64,000 nucleotides of DNA. Source: Vicinamibacterales bacterium. GTDB lineage: Bacteria > Acidobacteriota > Vicinamibacteria > Vicinamibacterales > UBA2999. Position numbers and translations under genes: made by a program. The DNA is taken from assembly GCA_041394705.1 (NCBI GenBank), contig JAWKHS010000005.1, forward strand, positions 186,001-250,000, read 5' to 3'. Shown piece by piece: positions 52,044 through 61,437 of this stretch (positions are counted from its first letter, which is position 1; each line of letters opens with the position of its first letter). The notes beneath the pieces were generated by a model. It did no database searches and was not told where the DNA came from. It saw only the letters and a list, made by a program, of their open reading frames with translations.

Positions 52044-52938
52044 CGTCTCACTCCCTGCCGGCCCCGCACCCTGTCGTACGGCGTGGGGTCCGCCGCGAGG
52101 GCCGCAATCATGTCCGGCCACGCCGGCGGCGTGAAGCCCGTCGCCTGACGGAACCGCGTGCTGTCGAGACTGCGGTCGATGCGCGGCTCGTCCTTGCGCG
52201 CGATCGTCACGCCCGCGCCGAACGCGTCGTTCAGCAGGCCGAGCAGCGTCAGTTTGTCGAGGGGGTCTGCCGACACATGATACAGACCTTCGAGCCCCGG
52301 GTGGTCGGCCAGGATCGTCAGGACGATCTCCGAGAGGGCGATCGTCGTGAAGCCCGAGAACACCGCCCCCGCGTAGCCGTCGGCCGTGGACCCGCGCCGC
52401 GACAGGAACCACTCCACGAGCCCCGACGCGCCGGCCAGTTCGCGCCCGATGATCGAGGTCCGGATCGTGAGGCTGCCGGCCCCGGTGACCTCGCCGAGCG
52501 CCTTGGAGCGGCCGTAGAGATCGGAGGCGTTGGGCGGATCGAACTCGGTGTAGCCGCCCCGCGCGCCGTCGAAGACGCAGTCGGTGCTGACGTGCAGGAA
52601 GCGGATCCCCCGCGCCGCGCACAGCCGCCCGAGGACGTGCGGGTGAAGGGCGTTGATCGCGATGGATTCCACCGGGTCCTTCGCCGCCGCGAGCTGCTTC
52701 ACGACGCCCACGCAGTTGACGACGGCATCGGGCCGCACGCGGTCGAGCGCGGCTTCCAGCGTGTCGGGCCGGTGGACGTCCACGCCCGCCACCACACGGT
52801 CCGGGGCGCCAGGCCGAGCGCCTCGAGCGCCGGCGTCACCTGCCGCACGGTGGCCCACGCCTCCATCCGGTCCGACGCGGTCTGCCAGAGTTTGTGGCCC
52901 AGCATCCCGCCGCCCCCGACGACGAGCAGCCGGTTCAT
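52040..52938 (-). CDS. RmlD-like SDR reductase, probable FucNAc-pathway ketoreductase; one frameshift
   Basis: The span is 899 bases, one short of 300 codons. The N-terminal MNRLLVVGGGGMLGHKLWQT frame switches at a G4 run (52803-52806) to the frame carrying VVAGVDVHRPDTLEAALDRV, FLHVSTDCVFDGARGGYTEF, LYGRSKALGEVTG and GLYHVSADPLDKLTLLGLLN. Restoring one base gives a 299-residue RmlD-like reductase with the YxxxK site. Between CapE-like and WecB-like genes it would reduce the 4-keto sugar, as CapF/FnlB/WbjC do, but it lacks the C-terminal cupin of CapF. AGGAG lies 6 bases before the ATG. Confidence 0.8.
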
Positions 52939-52967
52939 GGCCGTCTCCTGAGCGTTCGCACGTGGGC

Positions 52968-52973
52968 AGTGTA
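52968..52973 (-). promoter_or_regulatory. -10 box of the CapE-WecB-ligase-FkbM operon
   Basis: TACACT on the minus strand (52973-52968), 29 bases before the ATG at 52938 with AGGAG between. The -35 region is not convincing. Confidence 0.35.
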
Positions 52974-53066
52974 GCGCGCGGCCCGCGCCCGTCCGGGGCG
53001 ATCTGGCAGAATGCGGGGGCGCGTGCCGTTCCGTCCTCCGGCCCCGTGCCGCGCCCGATCCGTGCG

Positions 53067-54247
53067 ATGACCCCGCTTCGTCTCCTCGTCTGCAGCGATG
53101 CGTTCCTGCCGGCGCACGAAGAAGGCGGCCCGCCGTTCAGCACCTTCAACCTGTGCCGGGCCATGGCGGCCGCCGGCGCCGACGTGCGCGTCGTCACGAC
53201 GGACCGCGATGGACGCGGCCGGCTCGCGGTGCCCGTGGATCGGTGGACGGAGTTCGAAGGCGTGCCCGTCTGGTACGCGCGGAGCCTGCCCGGGCCACTA
53301 CCCCGCGCGGACCGCCGCGCACGCGATCGCCGGGCTCGGCGATCGCGACGTGATCCTGGGATCAGGCACGCTGTGGACTCACCTGGGGCTGCTCGGCTGG
53401 CGGGCCAGCCGCCGGGGCGGGATCCCGGCCCTCGTCATGCCGCGGGGACTGCTCGATCCGTGGGCGTTCGCGCACAAGGGCCTGCGCAAGCAGGTCTACT
53501 GGCGCATCGCCGGCCGCGACATCGTGGCGGACGCGGCGGCGGTCGTGGCCTTGAACGCCAACGAGCGCGACGCGGTCGAGGCGCTCGGCATCGCCCGCCG
53601 GGTGGAGGTCATCCCGAACGGGGTGGAGGTCGAGGCGTTCGCGACGGCGCCGCCGGCCGCCCGGCCTCGCCGAGGCGGCGCCCGGGCTCGCCGGCCGCCC
53701 GTTCGTGCACTTCCTGGGCCGCGTGCACGAGAAGAAGGGCGTGCAGGTCCTCCTGCGCGCGCTCGAGGCGCCCGCCCTAGCCGGCCACACCTTCGCCGTG
53801 GTGATCGCCGGCCCGGTGGACGAGGCCTTCCGGCCCGCCCTCGACCGTCTGCGCGCGGCCGCCTCGTCGCCGGAGCGCCTCGTGTTCACGGGCCCGGTCG
53901 CCGGCGCACGAAAGGCTGCGCTCTTCGCCCACGCGGCGGCGTTCGTGCTGCCGTCGGCGAGCGAGGGCCTGCCGATGGCGGCCCTCGAAGCGCTCGCCAG
54001 CGGCTGTCCGGTGGTCCTGACGGCGGCCTGCGGTCTGCCCGAGGTGACCGAGGCCGGCGCGGGCCTGGAGGTGGCCGCCCAACCCGCCGACGTCGCGGCC
54101 GCGCTGGCGCGCCTGCTGGGCGACGAGCGCCTGCGCCAGGAGATGGGCCGCCGGGGCCGGCGCCTGGCCGCCGAGCGCTTCGGGCGCGAGGCCGCGGCCG
54201 AGCGGATGCTGGCGCTCTGCCGCGAGGTCGCGCGGCAGCCCGCCTGA
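53067..54247 (+). CDS. GT4 glycosyltransferase, interrupted by two frame changes
   Basis: The 1181-base span encodes one GT-B family 4 transferase in three frames: MTPLRLLVCSDAFLPAHEEG to VPVWYARSLPG, then HYPARTAAHAIAGLGDRDVI to RRVEVIPNGVEVEAF (switch at ~53290, CCCGGGCC), then PFVHFLGRVHEKKGVQVLLR, SASEGLPMAALEALASGCPV and GLPEVTEAGAGLEVA (switch at ~53668). Removing one base at each point gives a ~392-residue protein with the typical E-x7-E motif. It transfers a sugar from a nucleotide donor to the lipid-linked oligosaccharide on the cytoplasmic side. It is divergent from the CapE operon. Confidence 0.8.
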
Positions 54248-54279
54248 TCGCGGACGCGTCCGGCGGCGCCGCGGGCCCC

Positions 54280-55536
54280 TCAGGCCGCCCGGCGCCTGGC
54301 GAGCGCGTCCACGAGCGCGTGGTAGCGGCCGGTGACCACCGGCCGCGCGTAGTGCTCGGCCACGTGGCGCCGGCCGGCCTCGCCCATCGCCGCCAGCGCT
54401 GCCCCTCCCGCCGCCGCGGTGCGAATCGCCTCCGCGATCGCCGCCGGGGCGTCCTGCGGCACGACGATGCCGCACCCGGCCGTCCTGACGAGGACCGCCA
54501 GGTCCGAGTCCGGCTCCGTGGCGGCCAGCACGACCCGGCCGCACGCCATGATCCGGTAGACCTTCGAGGGCACGGCATCGGCCCCGATGGCCGCCGCCTG
54601 CGGCACGACCGACAGGTCCGAGGCGCCGTAGATCTCGGGGACCCTGGCGTAGGGCTGGTGCGGGACGAGGTGCACGTTGGCCAGCCGCTCGTCCCGGATC
54701 CGGCGCGCGAGGTGGTGCCAGTGCGTGCCGCCCCCGACGAGCACGACGGCGATCCGCGGGTCGTCCTGCAGCCGCGCCGCGGCGTCGAGCAGGGTGTCGA
54801 GGCCCTGCGCGGGACCGAGGTTGCCGGCGTAGCAGACGACGAAGCGTCCGTCCAGGCCGAGTTCGGCGGAGAAGCCGTTCGGCGCTGGCACGGCGCGGAG
54901 GTCGCTGGTGTCCACGAAATTCGGGATCACCGAGACCTTGTCCGGCGCCACCCCCTTGTCGAGGAGCCGGCGCCGCATGCGCTCGGCGATCACGGTGATG
55001 GCCGAGGCCCGGGCGTAGACGAACCGCTCGAGCCCGAAGAGCAGGCGGATGGCGACGGGATGCCTGACGGCGCCAAGGTTGATGGCGATGTCCGGATAGA
55101 GCTCCTGGACGTTGTAGACGAAGGGCGCCCGGTGCCACCGCCCGAGCAGCCAGGCGGCGACGCCCATCGTGAGCGGCGGCGACGGCACCAGGATCACGTC
55201 CACCCGCCGGATCGCGGCCACGCCGACGACGACGCTCAGCGCGTGGAAGAGGCTCCAGGCCAGCAGGCGCATCGGCACCGAGGCGCTCTTGGCCGGCATC
55301 CACGTGTGCAGCACCGGCAGGCCCCGGAACTCGCTCCGCTGGACGAGGCGGCCCCACCAGGGCCGGCGGGGCTGCCGCGCCTCGGCGTCGGCGTCGCGGT
55401 TGTAGTGGGGCGTGGTCGTCAGGACCGTGACGTCGTGTCCGCGCCGGGCGAGATCGTCGGCCAGGTCGCCCATGATCTGGGCGGTGGAGACGGCGTCGGG
55501 GGGGAAGACCAGCGAGAGGACGAGCACCCGGGCCAT
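54280..55536 (-). CDS. GT4 glycosyltransferase, WbuB-like
   Basis: 418 residues of GT-B family 4. It shows ARVLVLSLVFPPDAVSTAQI, LTTTPHYNRDADAE, VDVILVPSPPLTMGVAAWLL, PFVYNVQELYPDIAINLGAV, VSVIPNFVDTSDLRAVP, VVCYAGNLGPAQGLDTLLDA and VPSKVYRIMACGRVVLAATE. The PSPPL..., QDLYPD/QELYPD and VPSK(V/I)Y layout is that of WbuB, which adds L-FucNAc in E. coli O26. That agrees with the UDP-L-FucNAc genes at 49.9-52.9 kb (inference). The ATG at 55536 is 4 bases after the stop of the epimerase gene, so they share one mRNA. Confidence 0.85.
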   Translation of the reverse strand: MARVLVLSLVFPPDAVSTAQIMGDLADDLARRGHDVTVLTTTPHYNRDADAEARQPRRPWWGRLVQRSEFRGLPVLHTWMPAKSASVPMRLLAWSLFHALSVVVGVAAIRRVDVILVPSPPLTMGVAAWLLGRWHRAPFVYNVQELYPDIAINLGAVRHPVAIRLLFGLERFVYARASAITVIAERMRRRLLDKGVAPDKVSVIPNFVDTSDLRAVPAPNGFSAELGLDGRFVVCYAGNLGPAQGLDTLLDAAARLQDDPRIAVVLVGGGTHWHHLARRIRDERLANVHLVPHQPYARVPEIYGASDLSVVPQAAAIGADAVPSKVYRIMACGRVVLAATEPDSDLAVLVRTAGCGIVVPQDAPAAIAEAIRTAAAGGAALAAMGEAGRRHVAEHYARPVVTGRYHALVDALARRRAA

Positions 55537-55540
55537 GCCG

Positions 55541-56470
55541 TCAGACGCCCGAGGCGCGCGCCCACGGCATGTACTCGGCCAGGCCCTCGGCCAGATCCAC
55601 CTGGGGCACGTAGCCGATCCGATCGCGCGCCAGGCTGACGTCGGCCAGACTGTGGCGGACGTCCCCGGGGCGGGGTGGCCCGTGCTCCACGGCGGGCGCG
55701 AGGCCCGACGCGGCCGCCATCAGCCCCACCAGGGCGTTGATGGTGACGCGCGTGCCGCTGGCGATGTTGAACGCGCCCGACACGCCGCGGTTCATGGCCG
55801 CGCGGTAGTTGGCCTCGGCGACGTCGCGCACGTTCACGAAGTCCCGCGTCTGCTCGCCGTCGCCGAAGATCGTCACCGGCTGGCCGCGCAGCATGCGGTG
55901 CGCGAAGATCGGGATCACGTTGCCGTAGGCGTCGTAGCGCTGGCGGACGCCGTAGACGTTGAAGTAGCGCAGGCACACGCACTCGATCGGGTAGAGCTTC
56001 GCGTAGGCGAGGCAGAGCTTCTCGGCGCCGAGCTTGCTCGCCCCGTACGGCGTGTCGGGCTCCACGGGGTGGTCTTCGGCGATGGGCAGGGTCTTCAGTT
56101 CCCCGAAGATCCCGGCCGAGGACGAGAACACCAGCTTGCGCACGCCGTGGTGGCGCGCGGCCTCGAGGACCGTGAGGGTGCCCAGGACGTTGATGCCCGA
56201 GTCCACCAGCGGGTGCTCGATGGACCGCGTGTTGCCGACCGACGCCGCCAGGTGGAACACGGCATCGGCGCCCTCGATGGCGCGATCGACGGCGGCCCGA
56301 TCGCGGATGTCGCCCTCCACGACCGTCACGCCCGGGAGACCGGCGACGTTCTCCAGGTAGCCGGACGAGAGGTCGTCCAGCACGACCACGTCGTGGCCCC
56401 GGTCGCGGGCGAGGCGGACGATGTTGGATCCGATGAATCCGGCGCCGCCCGTGACGAGCACCTTGCTCAT
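55541..56470 (-). CDS. UDP-sugar 4-epimerase-like SDR (GalE/WbpP type)
   Basis: 309 residues of extended SDR. It shows SKVLVTGGAGFIGSNIVRLA, VVVLDDLSSGYLENVAGLPG, FHLAASVGNTRSIEHPL, FSSSAGIFGELKTLP, TPYGASKLGAEKLCLAY, LRYFNVYGVRQRYDAYGNV and GDGEQTRDFVNVRDVAEANY. These match UDP-GlcNAc/UDP-glucose 4-epimerases or UDP-glucuronate-modifying SDRs; the exact substrate is not visible. The start is the ATG at 56470, following a TACTAT -10 box and a perfect 22-bp palindrome in the leader. It is cotranscribed with the WbuB-like gene. Confidence 0.87.
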   Translation of the reverse strand: MSKVLVTGGAGFIGSNIVRLARDRGHDVVVLDDLSSGYLENVAGLPGVTVVEGDIRDRAAVDRAIEGADAVFHLAASVGNTRSIEHPLVDSGINVLGTLTVLEAARHHGVRKLVFSSSAGIFGELKTLPIAEDHPVEPDTPYGASKLGAEKLCLAYAKLYPIECVCLRYFNVYGVRQRYDAYGNVIPIFAHRMLRGQPVTIFGDGEQTRDFVNVRDVAEANYRAAMNRGVSGAFNIASGTRVTINALVGLMAAASGLAPAVEHGPPRPGDVRHSLADVSLARDRIGYVPQVDLAEGLAEYMPWARASGV

Positions 56471-56511
56471 GTGGCGGCCGTGGCGTGGCGGGTGGATGGC
56501 ATGGTCCGGAG

Positions 56512-56533
56512 GGCCGACGCGCGCGCGTCGGCC
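56512..56533. promoter_or_regulatory. Perfect 22-bp palindrome at the transcription start of the epimerase operon
   Basis: Half-site GGCCGACGCGC (56512-56522) is followed directly by its exact reverse complement (56523-56533). On the minus strand it begins 2 bases after the TACTAT box, covering the expected start of transcription, as an operator would. It could also form a 5' hairpin in the mRNA. Confidence 0.55.
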
Positions 56534-56535
56534 AC

Positions 56536-56541
56536 ATAGTA
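56536..56541 (-). promoter_or_regulatory. -10 box of the epimerase-WbuB operon
   Basis: TACTAT on the minus strand (56541-56536), 65 bases before the ATG at 56470. No clear -35 hexamer. Confidence 0.4.
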
Positions 56542-56610
56542 GCGCGCCCGCTCTGGCGGCGGCGAGCACCGCCCCGCGTTGGAGGGCTCTGGCCCGGTCA
56601 ACCTGCTAGA

Positions 56611-57966
56611 GTGAGTCGCGTGCGCGAGGAACCACCGGAGGGGCCCCAGGTGACCTCGCCCCCGCGCCCGGGCCTGATGGGGCGCGCGGCGCAGCCGATT
56701 GGGCTCGCCGGCCTCGCCGCCGTCAATCTCCTCGTCACGTTCGCCTACCAGTGGCTGCCGGTCACGGCGCTCGGCGTGGGCATCGAGACCGACGCGCTCT
56801 TCGTCAGCGCCATCATCCCCCAGGTGCTCGCCAACGTGGCCGGCAGCGGCCTGCCCTCCGTGCTGACGCCGATGCTCGCGACGGCGGGCGATCGCTTCCG
56901 GCAGCGCGCCTGGACTTACCTGCAGGGCACGGCGCTGGCCGCGATCGCGGCCACCGGCATCCTGGTGATCCTGGCGCCGTACTGGTCGCCGTGGCTGGCG
57001 CCCGGCTTCGACCCGTCCGCGCGCGCGCTCACGGCGTCGCTCGTCCGCGTGCAGCTCCTCGGCGCCTGGGCCACGACGGTCCTCATGGTGGCCTGGGCCG
57101 TCAACTACGCCGCGCACCGCTTCGTGTGGGTGGAGGCGAGCGGGATCGTCGCCGGCCTGGCGGGGCTGCTGGTCGGCTGGCTGGGCGTGGGCCCGCTGGG
57201 CGTCGTCGCGTGGGCCTGGGCGATGACGGCGCGCGCCCTCGTCCACCTGGTGCTGTGCCTGCCGGCCCTGGGGCGCTACGCACGGCCGGACTGGTCGGAG
57301 TCGGAGGGCGCGGCCGTCGGCCGGCGCCTCGTGCCGCTCGTGGCGGGCGCCGTCTACTTCAAGCTCGATCCGCTGGTGGACCGGCTGCTGGCGTCCTTCG
57401 GGCCGAGCGGCCAGCTCTCGGTGTTCCATCTGGCGAACCTCGCCTACGCGGCCGGCAACCAGATCCTGACGCGCGCCCTCGTCAACCCGGTGATGCCGGG
57501 CCTCGCCACGCTGGCGCACGCGCCCGGCGGCCGGGCGCCGTTTGAGCGCGCGGTCCGGCGGCGGCTGGTCGTCGTGCAGGGCCTCGCGCTGGCGGCGTGG
57601 CTGGGCCTGCTCGCCGTCGGCCGGCCCGTCATGCACGCGGCCCTCGGGCGATGGATGCGGCCGGCCGAGATCGACCTGCTGGTCGCGCTGATGGTCGCGC
57701 TGCTCGGCGTGTGGCTGGGCGGCGCGGCGGGCCAGGTGCTGACGGTGGCCTTCTTCGCGATGGGAGAGACGGCCACGCCCACGCGCGTCGGCGTCGCCGG
57801 GTTCACGGCCGCGATCCCGCTGAAGCTCCTCGCCTACCGCTGGTTCGGCATCGAGGGGCTGGCGGTGGCGGCGTCGATCTACTACGTGGGCACCGCGATG
57901 GCGCACCACGTCTTCCTGACGCGGGCGCTTCGCGCGCACTGGGCCGGGGCGGACGGCCGCGCATGA
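56611..57966 (+). CDS. MurJ/Wzx-type lipid-linked glycan flippase
   Basis: About 451 residues from a GTG at 56611 (GTGs at 56620 and 56650 are alternatives; no strong ribosome site decides). Some twelve hydrophobic segments, with AAVNLLVTFAYQWLPVTALG, TDALFVSAIIPQVLANVAGS, TVLMVAWAVNYAAHRFVWVE and YFKLDPLVDRLLASFGPSG as in MVF/MATE-like flippases. The arginine-bearing DR-x-L after a paired Asp is typical of MurJ-family helix 7. In this locus it most likely flips the lipid-linked repeat unit, not lipid II. It overlaps the next glycosyltransferase by ATGA (57963-57966). Confidence 0.82.
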   Translation: MSRVREEPPEGPQVTSPPRPGLMGRAAQPIGLAGLAAVNLLVTFAYQWLPVTALGVGIETDALFVSAIIPQVLANVAGSGLPSVLTPMLATAGDRFRQRAWTYLQGTALAAIAATGILVILAPYWSPWLAPGFDPSARALTASLVRVQLLGAWATTVLMVAWAVNYAAHRFVWVEASGIVAGLAGLLVGWLGVGPLGVVAWAWAMTARALVHLVLCLPALGRYARPDWSESEGAAVGRRLVPLVAGAVYFKLDPLVDRLLASFGPSGQLSVFHLANLAYAAGNQILTRALVNPVMPGLATLAHAPGGRAPFERAVRRRLVVVQGLALAAWLGLLAVGRPVMHAALGRWMRPAEIDLLVALMVALLGVWLGGAAGQVLTVAFFAMGETATPTRVGVAGFTAAIPLKLLAYRWFGIEGLAVAASIYYVGTAMAHHVFLTRALRAHWAGADGRA

Positions 57967-59027
57967 CGCGCCTCCGCGTGTGCGCGGTGACGGCGGGCTC
58001 GACGCTGCCCTCGTCGCGCTTCCGGGTGCGCCAGCACATCGCGCCGCTGGCCGGCCTGGGTGTGGACGTGACCGAGTGTCGGCCGCGCGTGCCGCAGGCG
58101 ATGCCGACGCCGGGACCGCTGGCGGGCATCCGCCGGCGCCATCTCGCGCCGCTCACGGCCGCGTGGCTCGGGCTGCACGTGGCCAGCCGCGTGCCGGCCG
58201 TGCTCGGCAGCCGCGCGAGCGACGTGGTGTGGCTCGAACGGTCGTTCGTGCCCGGGCTCGACGGCCTGGCGCGGCTCCTCAAGCGGCCCATCGCGCTGGA
58301 CGTGGACGACGCCATCTGGCTCGAAGGCCTCGGCGGACGCTCCACCCCGGCGCTCGCGCGCGCGGCCGATCTCGTCATCGCCGGCAATCGCTACCTGGCC
58401 GACTGGTTCTCGCAGTACTGCCCGCGCGTCGTGGTCGTACCCACCGCCGTGGATCTCGCCCGGCTCCGCCGTCCGGCGGCTCGGCCGCGCAGGAACGGCG
58501 TGGTCATCGGGTGGACGGGCACGTCGGGCAACTTCCCCTATCTGGCCTCGATCCAGGACGCGCTGGCCACCGTGCTCCGGGACGTGCCGGGGTCGGAGTT
58601 CGTCGTGGTGGCCGAGCGCGCGCCGCACCTCCCCGCCCTGGCCGGCCGCAACGTGCGCTTCGTGCCCTGGTCGGCCGCGAGCGAGGTGGAGGCCCTGCAC
58701 GCGATGGACATCGGCGTGATGCCGCTCGACGACACGCCGTGGACGCGCGGGAAGTGCAGCTTCAAGATGCTGCAGTACATGGCGGCAGGCATCCCGTCGG
58801 TGGTGGCGCCGGTCGGCATGAACGCGGACGTGCTTTCGATGGGCCCGTGCGGACTGGCCGCGGCGTCGCCGGATCAGTGGGTGGACGCCCTCACCGCGCT
58901 GGCGCGTGACCCCGGCCGGCGCGAGGCGATGGGCGCCGCGGGGCAGGCCATCGTGGCGAGCCGGTTCGACGTGCCCGTGGTGGCCGCGCGGCTCGCGGAG
59001 GTCTTCCGGACGCTCGGCGGGAAGTGA
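57963..59027 (+). CDS. GT4-like glycosyltransferase
   Basis: 354 residues with a GT-B fold. It shows RLRVCAVTAGSTLPSSRFRV and RQHIAPLAGLGVDVTECRPR at the start, ALDVDDAIWLEG, ADLVIAGNRYLADWF, VVVVPTAVDLARL, GVVIGWTGTSGNFPYLASI, DIGVMPLDDTPWTRGKCSFK and LQYMAAGIPSVVAPVGMNAD. The last two segments carry the Glu-replaced donor loop (KCSFK-x2-QYMA) of a subgroup common in capsule loci. It is coupled to the flippase by ATGA. It ends 33 bases from the convergent PBP1A gene. Confidence 0.85.
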   Translation: MTRLRVCAVTAGSTLPSSRFRVRQHIAPLAGLGVDVTECRPRVPQAMPTPGPLAGIRRRHLAPLTAAWLGLHVASRVPAVLGSRASDVVWLERSFVPGLDGLARLLKRPIALDVDDAIWLEGLGGRSTPALARAADLVIAGNRYLADWFSQYCPRVVVVPTAVDLARLRRPAARPRRNGVVIGWTGTSGNFPYLASIQDALATVLRDVPGSEFVVVAERAPHLPALAGRNVRFVPWSAASEVEALHAMDIGVMPLDDTPWTRGKCSFKMLQYMAAGIPSVVAPVGMNADVLSMGPCGLAAASPDQWVDALTALARDPGRREAMGAAGQAIVASRFDVPVVAARLAEVFRTLGGK

Positions 59028-59060
59028 CGGCCACGGCGGCCGTCGAGAACGCGAACGGCG

Positions 59061-61437
59061 TCAGCGCGGACGCTTCCGCGGATCCTTCGGGTCCTTCTTG
59101 TCCTTGTCGTCGTCGTCCTTCTTGTCGTTCTTGTCGCGGCGCCCGAACAGGCGCGACCAGAATCCGCGCTTCTTCTCGGGCTCGGGCGCGGGTGGCGGCC
59201 GCGCGCTGGCACGGCGGGAGGGCGGGCGGCGCCGGGGCCTCACGGCGCACCGTCGAGGTCTCGGACGCGACGGGCGCGGCCCGGGCCGTGAACCAGCCGG
59301 CCAGCCGCCCGAAGATCGACCGCCCGACGTGCAGGTGGCAGGTCTCCTCGGGCTCGGTGCCCTCCACGAAGTACTCGGTCGTGACCATCGAGCGCTCTTC
59401 GTGGCCGCCGTCGTCGAGCAGGACGGGCACCGCATCGCAGCCCGCCGCCGGGCGCTTGCCGGACAGCCGGCAGATCTGGACGGCGACCACGCCCTTCGGC
59501 GGCACGAACGGCACCGGGCGGTCCTTGGCGGTGGCCGATTTCATGAAGTCGGTCCAGAGCGGCACCGCGACGTCGGCGGCATAGGCGCTGCCGGGCAGAA
59601 TCGGCTTCGGCGTGTCGTAGCCCACCCAGACGCCGGTGGCCAGGGCGCGCGTGTAGCCGACGAACCAGGCATCGCGATAGTCGTTCGTCGTGCCCGTCTT
59701 CCCGGCGGCCGGGAGGCGGAAGCCGAGCTGCCGCGCCTTCCACGCCGTCCCGCCGTCGATGACGTCCTGCAGCATCGACGTCATCAGGAAGGCCGTATCC
59801 GGCTTCACGGCCTGGACGGCCTTGGCTTCGGCCGCGTAGAGCACGTTGCCGTCGAGGTCCTCGACGCGGCGCACGAGCGAGGGCCGGTGCCAGACGCCGT
59901 CGGAGCCGAACGCCGCGTAGGCCGACGTCATGTCGAAGAGCGTGACTTCACCCGAGCCCAAGGCCAGCGACGGCACGGCGGGCAGGTCGCTCAGTCCGAG
60001 CTTCCCGGCGTAGGTCACGGCCGCCGGCGCCCCGATCATCTCGAGCATGCGGACGGCGGCGCGGTTGCTCGACGTCTTGAGGGCGGTCCGCATCGTGAGC
60101 TCGGACGCATCCGAATGCCCGTCCTCGGGCACCCAGGCGCCGTCGATCGTGTCGATGGGCTCGTCGAGGTGCTGGATGAGCGTCGCCGGCGTGTAGCCGT
60201 CCTCGAGCGCCGCGGCGTAGACGAACGGCTTGAACGCCGAGCCCGGCTGGCGCCGGGCCTGGACGGCGCGGTTGAAGCGGCTCTCGCCGAAGTTGCGCCC
60301 GCCGACGAGCGCGCGCACCTGCCCGCTGCGCGGGTCGAGCGCGACCAGCGCGGCCTGCAGCGGCGCGTCCTCGGGCGCGACGGGCCGGCGGCGCGCCTTG
60401 AGCGACGCGACGCGCCGGGCCTCCAGATCCTGGAGCGCCTTGGAGACGGCCGCCTCGGCCGCCTTCTGCATGTCCACGTCGATGGTCGTGTAGACGCGCA
60501 GCCCGCTCTGGTAGACGCGCTCGCGGCCGAAGCGCTCGACCAGCTCGAGCCGGACCTGTTCCTTGAAGTAGCGGCCGAAGGGCTCGTCGCTGCGCAAGGC
60601 ATCGCGCAGCTCCACCTTCGCCTCGCGCGCCTCCTCGTAGGTCCGCTGGTCGATGGCGCCCGTCTCGCGCATCGCGCTCAGCACCACGTTCCGCCGCGCG
60701 ATCGCCCGGTTCAGGTTCACGGTGGGCGCCCAGGTGGAGGGCGACTTGACGAGCCCGGCGAGGAGGGCCGCCTCCGCCACGGTCAGGTCGCGCGACGGCT
60801 TGCCGAAGTACCCCATCGACGCCGCCTCGATGCCGTAGAGGCCCGCGCCGAAGTACATCTTGTTGAGGTAGAGCTCGAGGATCTGATCCTTGGTGTACTG
60901 GTGCTCGATGCGGACGGCCAGCAGGGCCTCCTGCACCTTGCGCGCCCAGGTCTTGTCGAGGGTGAGGAAGCTCTGGCGCGCGAGCTGCTGCGTGATGGTG
61001 CTCCCGCCCTGGGCGAGCCGCCCTTCCTTGACGTTCGCCAGCATGGCCCCGGCGATGCGGACCACGTCCACGCCGTAGTGCGAACGGAACCGCTGGTCCT
61101 CGATGGCGATGAGGGCGTCGATGAGATGCGGCGACACGTCGGCGAGCGCCACTTCGAAGCGCCGCTCCTCGAAGATGGTGAACGCGGGCCTGTCGGCGAT
61201 GTCGTAGAACACCGTCGCCTGCGCCATGTCGCCCATCTGCCGGACGTCGGCGATGCTGGGCAGCCCGGCGACGAGCGCCGTCGTGACCCGCAGCGCGTAC
61301 GCCAGGCCTCCGGCCTGCAGGAGCACCAGGAGCACGGCGACCGCGCCGCCGAGCTGGGGGTAGCGCAGGACGATGCGCCGCAGTCGTGCGGCGAACCGCT
61401 GCACGGACGGCCGGGCCAGAATCGAGGCGATGCGCAC
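59061..61437 (-). CDS. mrcA: Class A penicillin-binding protein (PBP1A), one frameshift near its 3' end
   Basis: About 791 residues after correcting one base. It has one N-terminal membrane helix (LGGAVAVLLVLLQAGGLAYA), a GT51 domain with catalytic Glu113 (IAIEDQRFRSHYG) and QGGSTITQQLARQ, and a transpeptidase with Ser400 in GSAFKPF, SSN in LKTSSNRAAVRML and KTGTTNDYRDAWFVGYT. It polymerises and crosslinks peptidoglycan at the inner membrane. The frame carrying these domains would run on into the opposite gene; near 59205, in G-rich sequence, the other frame takes over with PEPEKKRGFWSRLF and a Lys/Asp tail ending at 59061. The GTG start is tentative. Confidence 0.9.

Noticed and set aside
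47440..53700. Programmed ribosomal frameshifting as the cause of the split genes
   Set aside because: There are too many shifts in both directions without slippery-site and pseudoknot patterns. Errors or decay explain them better.
58891..59060. PBP1A extending to 58891
   Set aside because: It would overlap the convergent GT4 gene by 137 bases with an Arg-rich shadow translation. The alternative frame stops cleanly at 59061.
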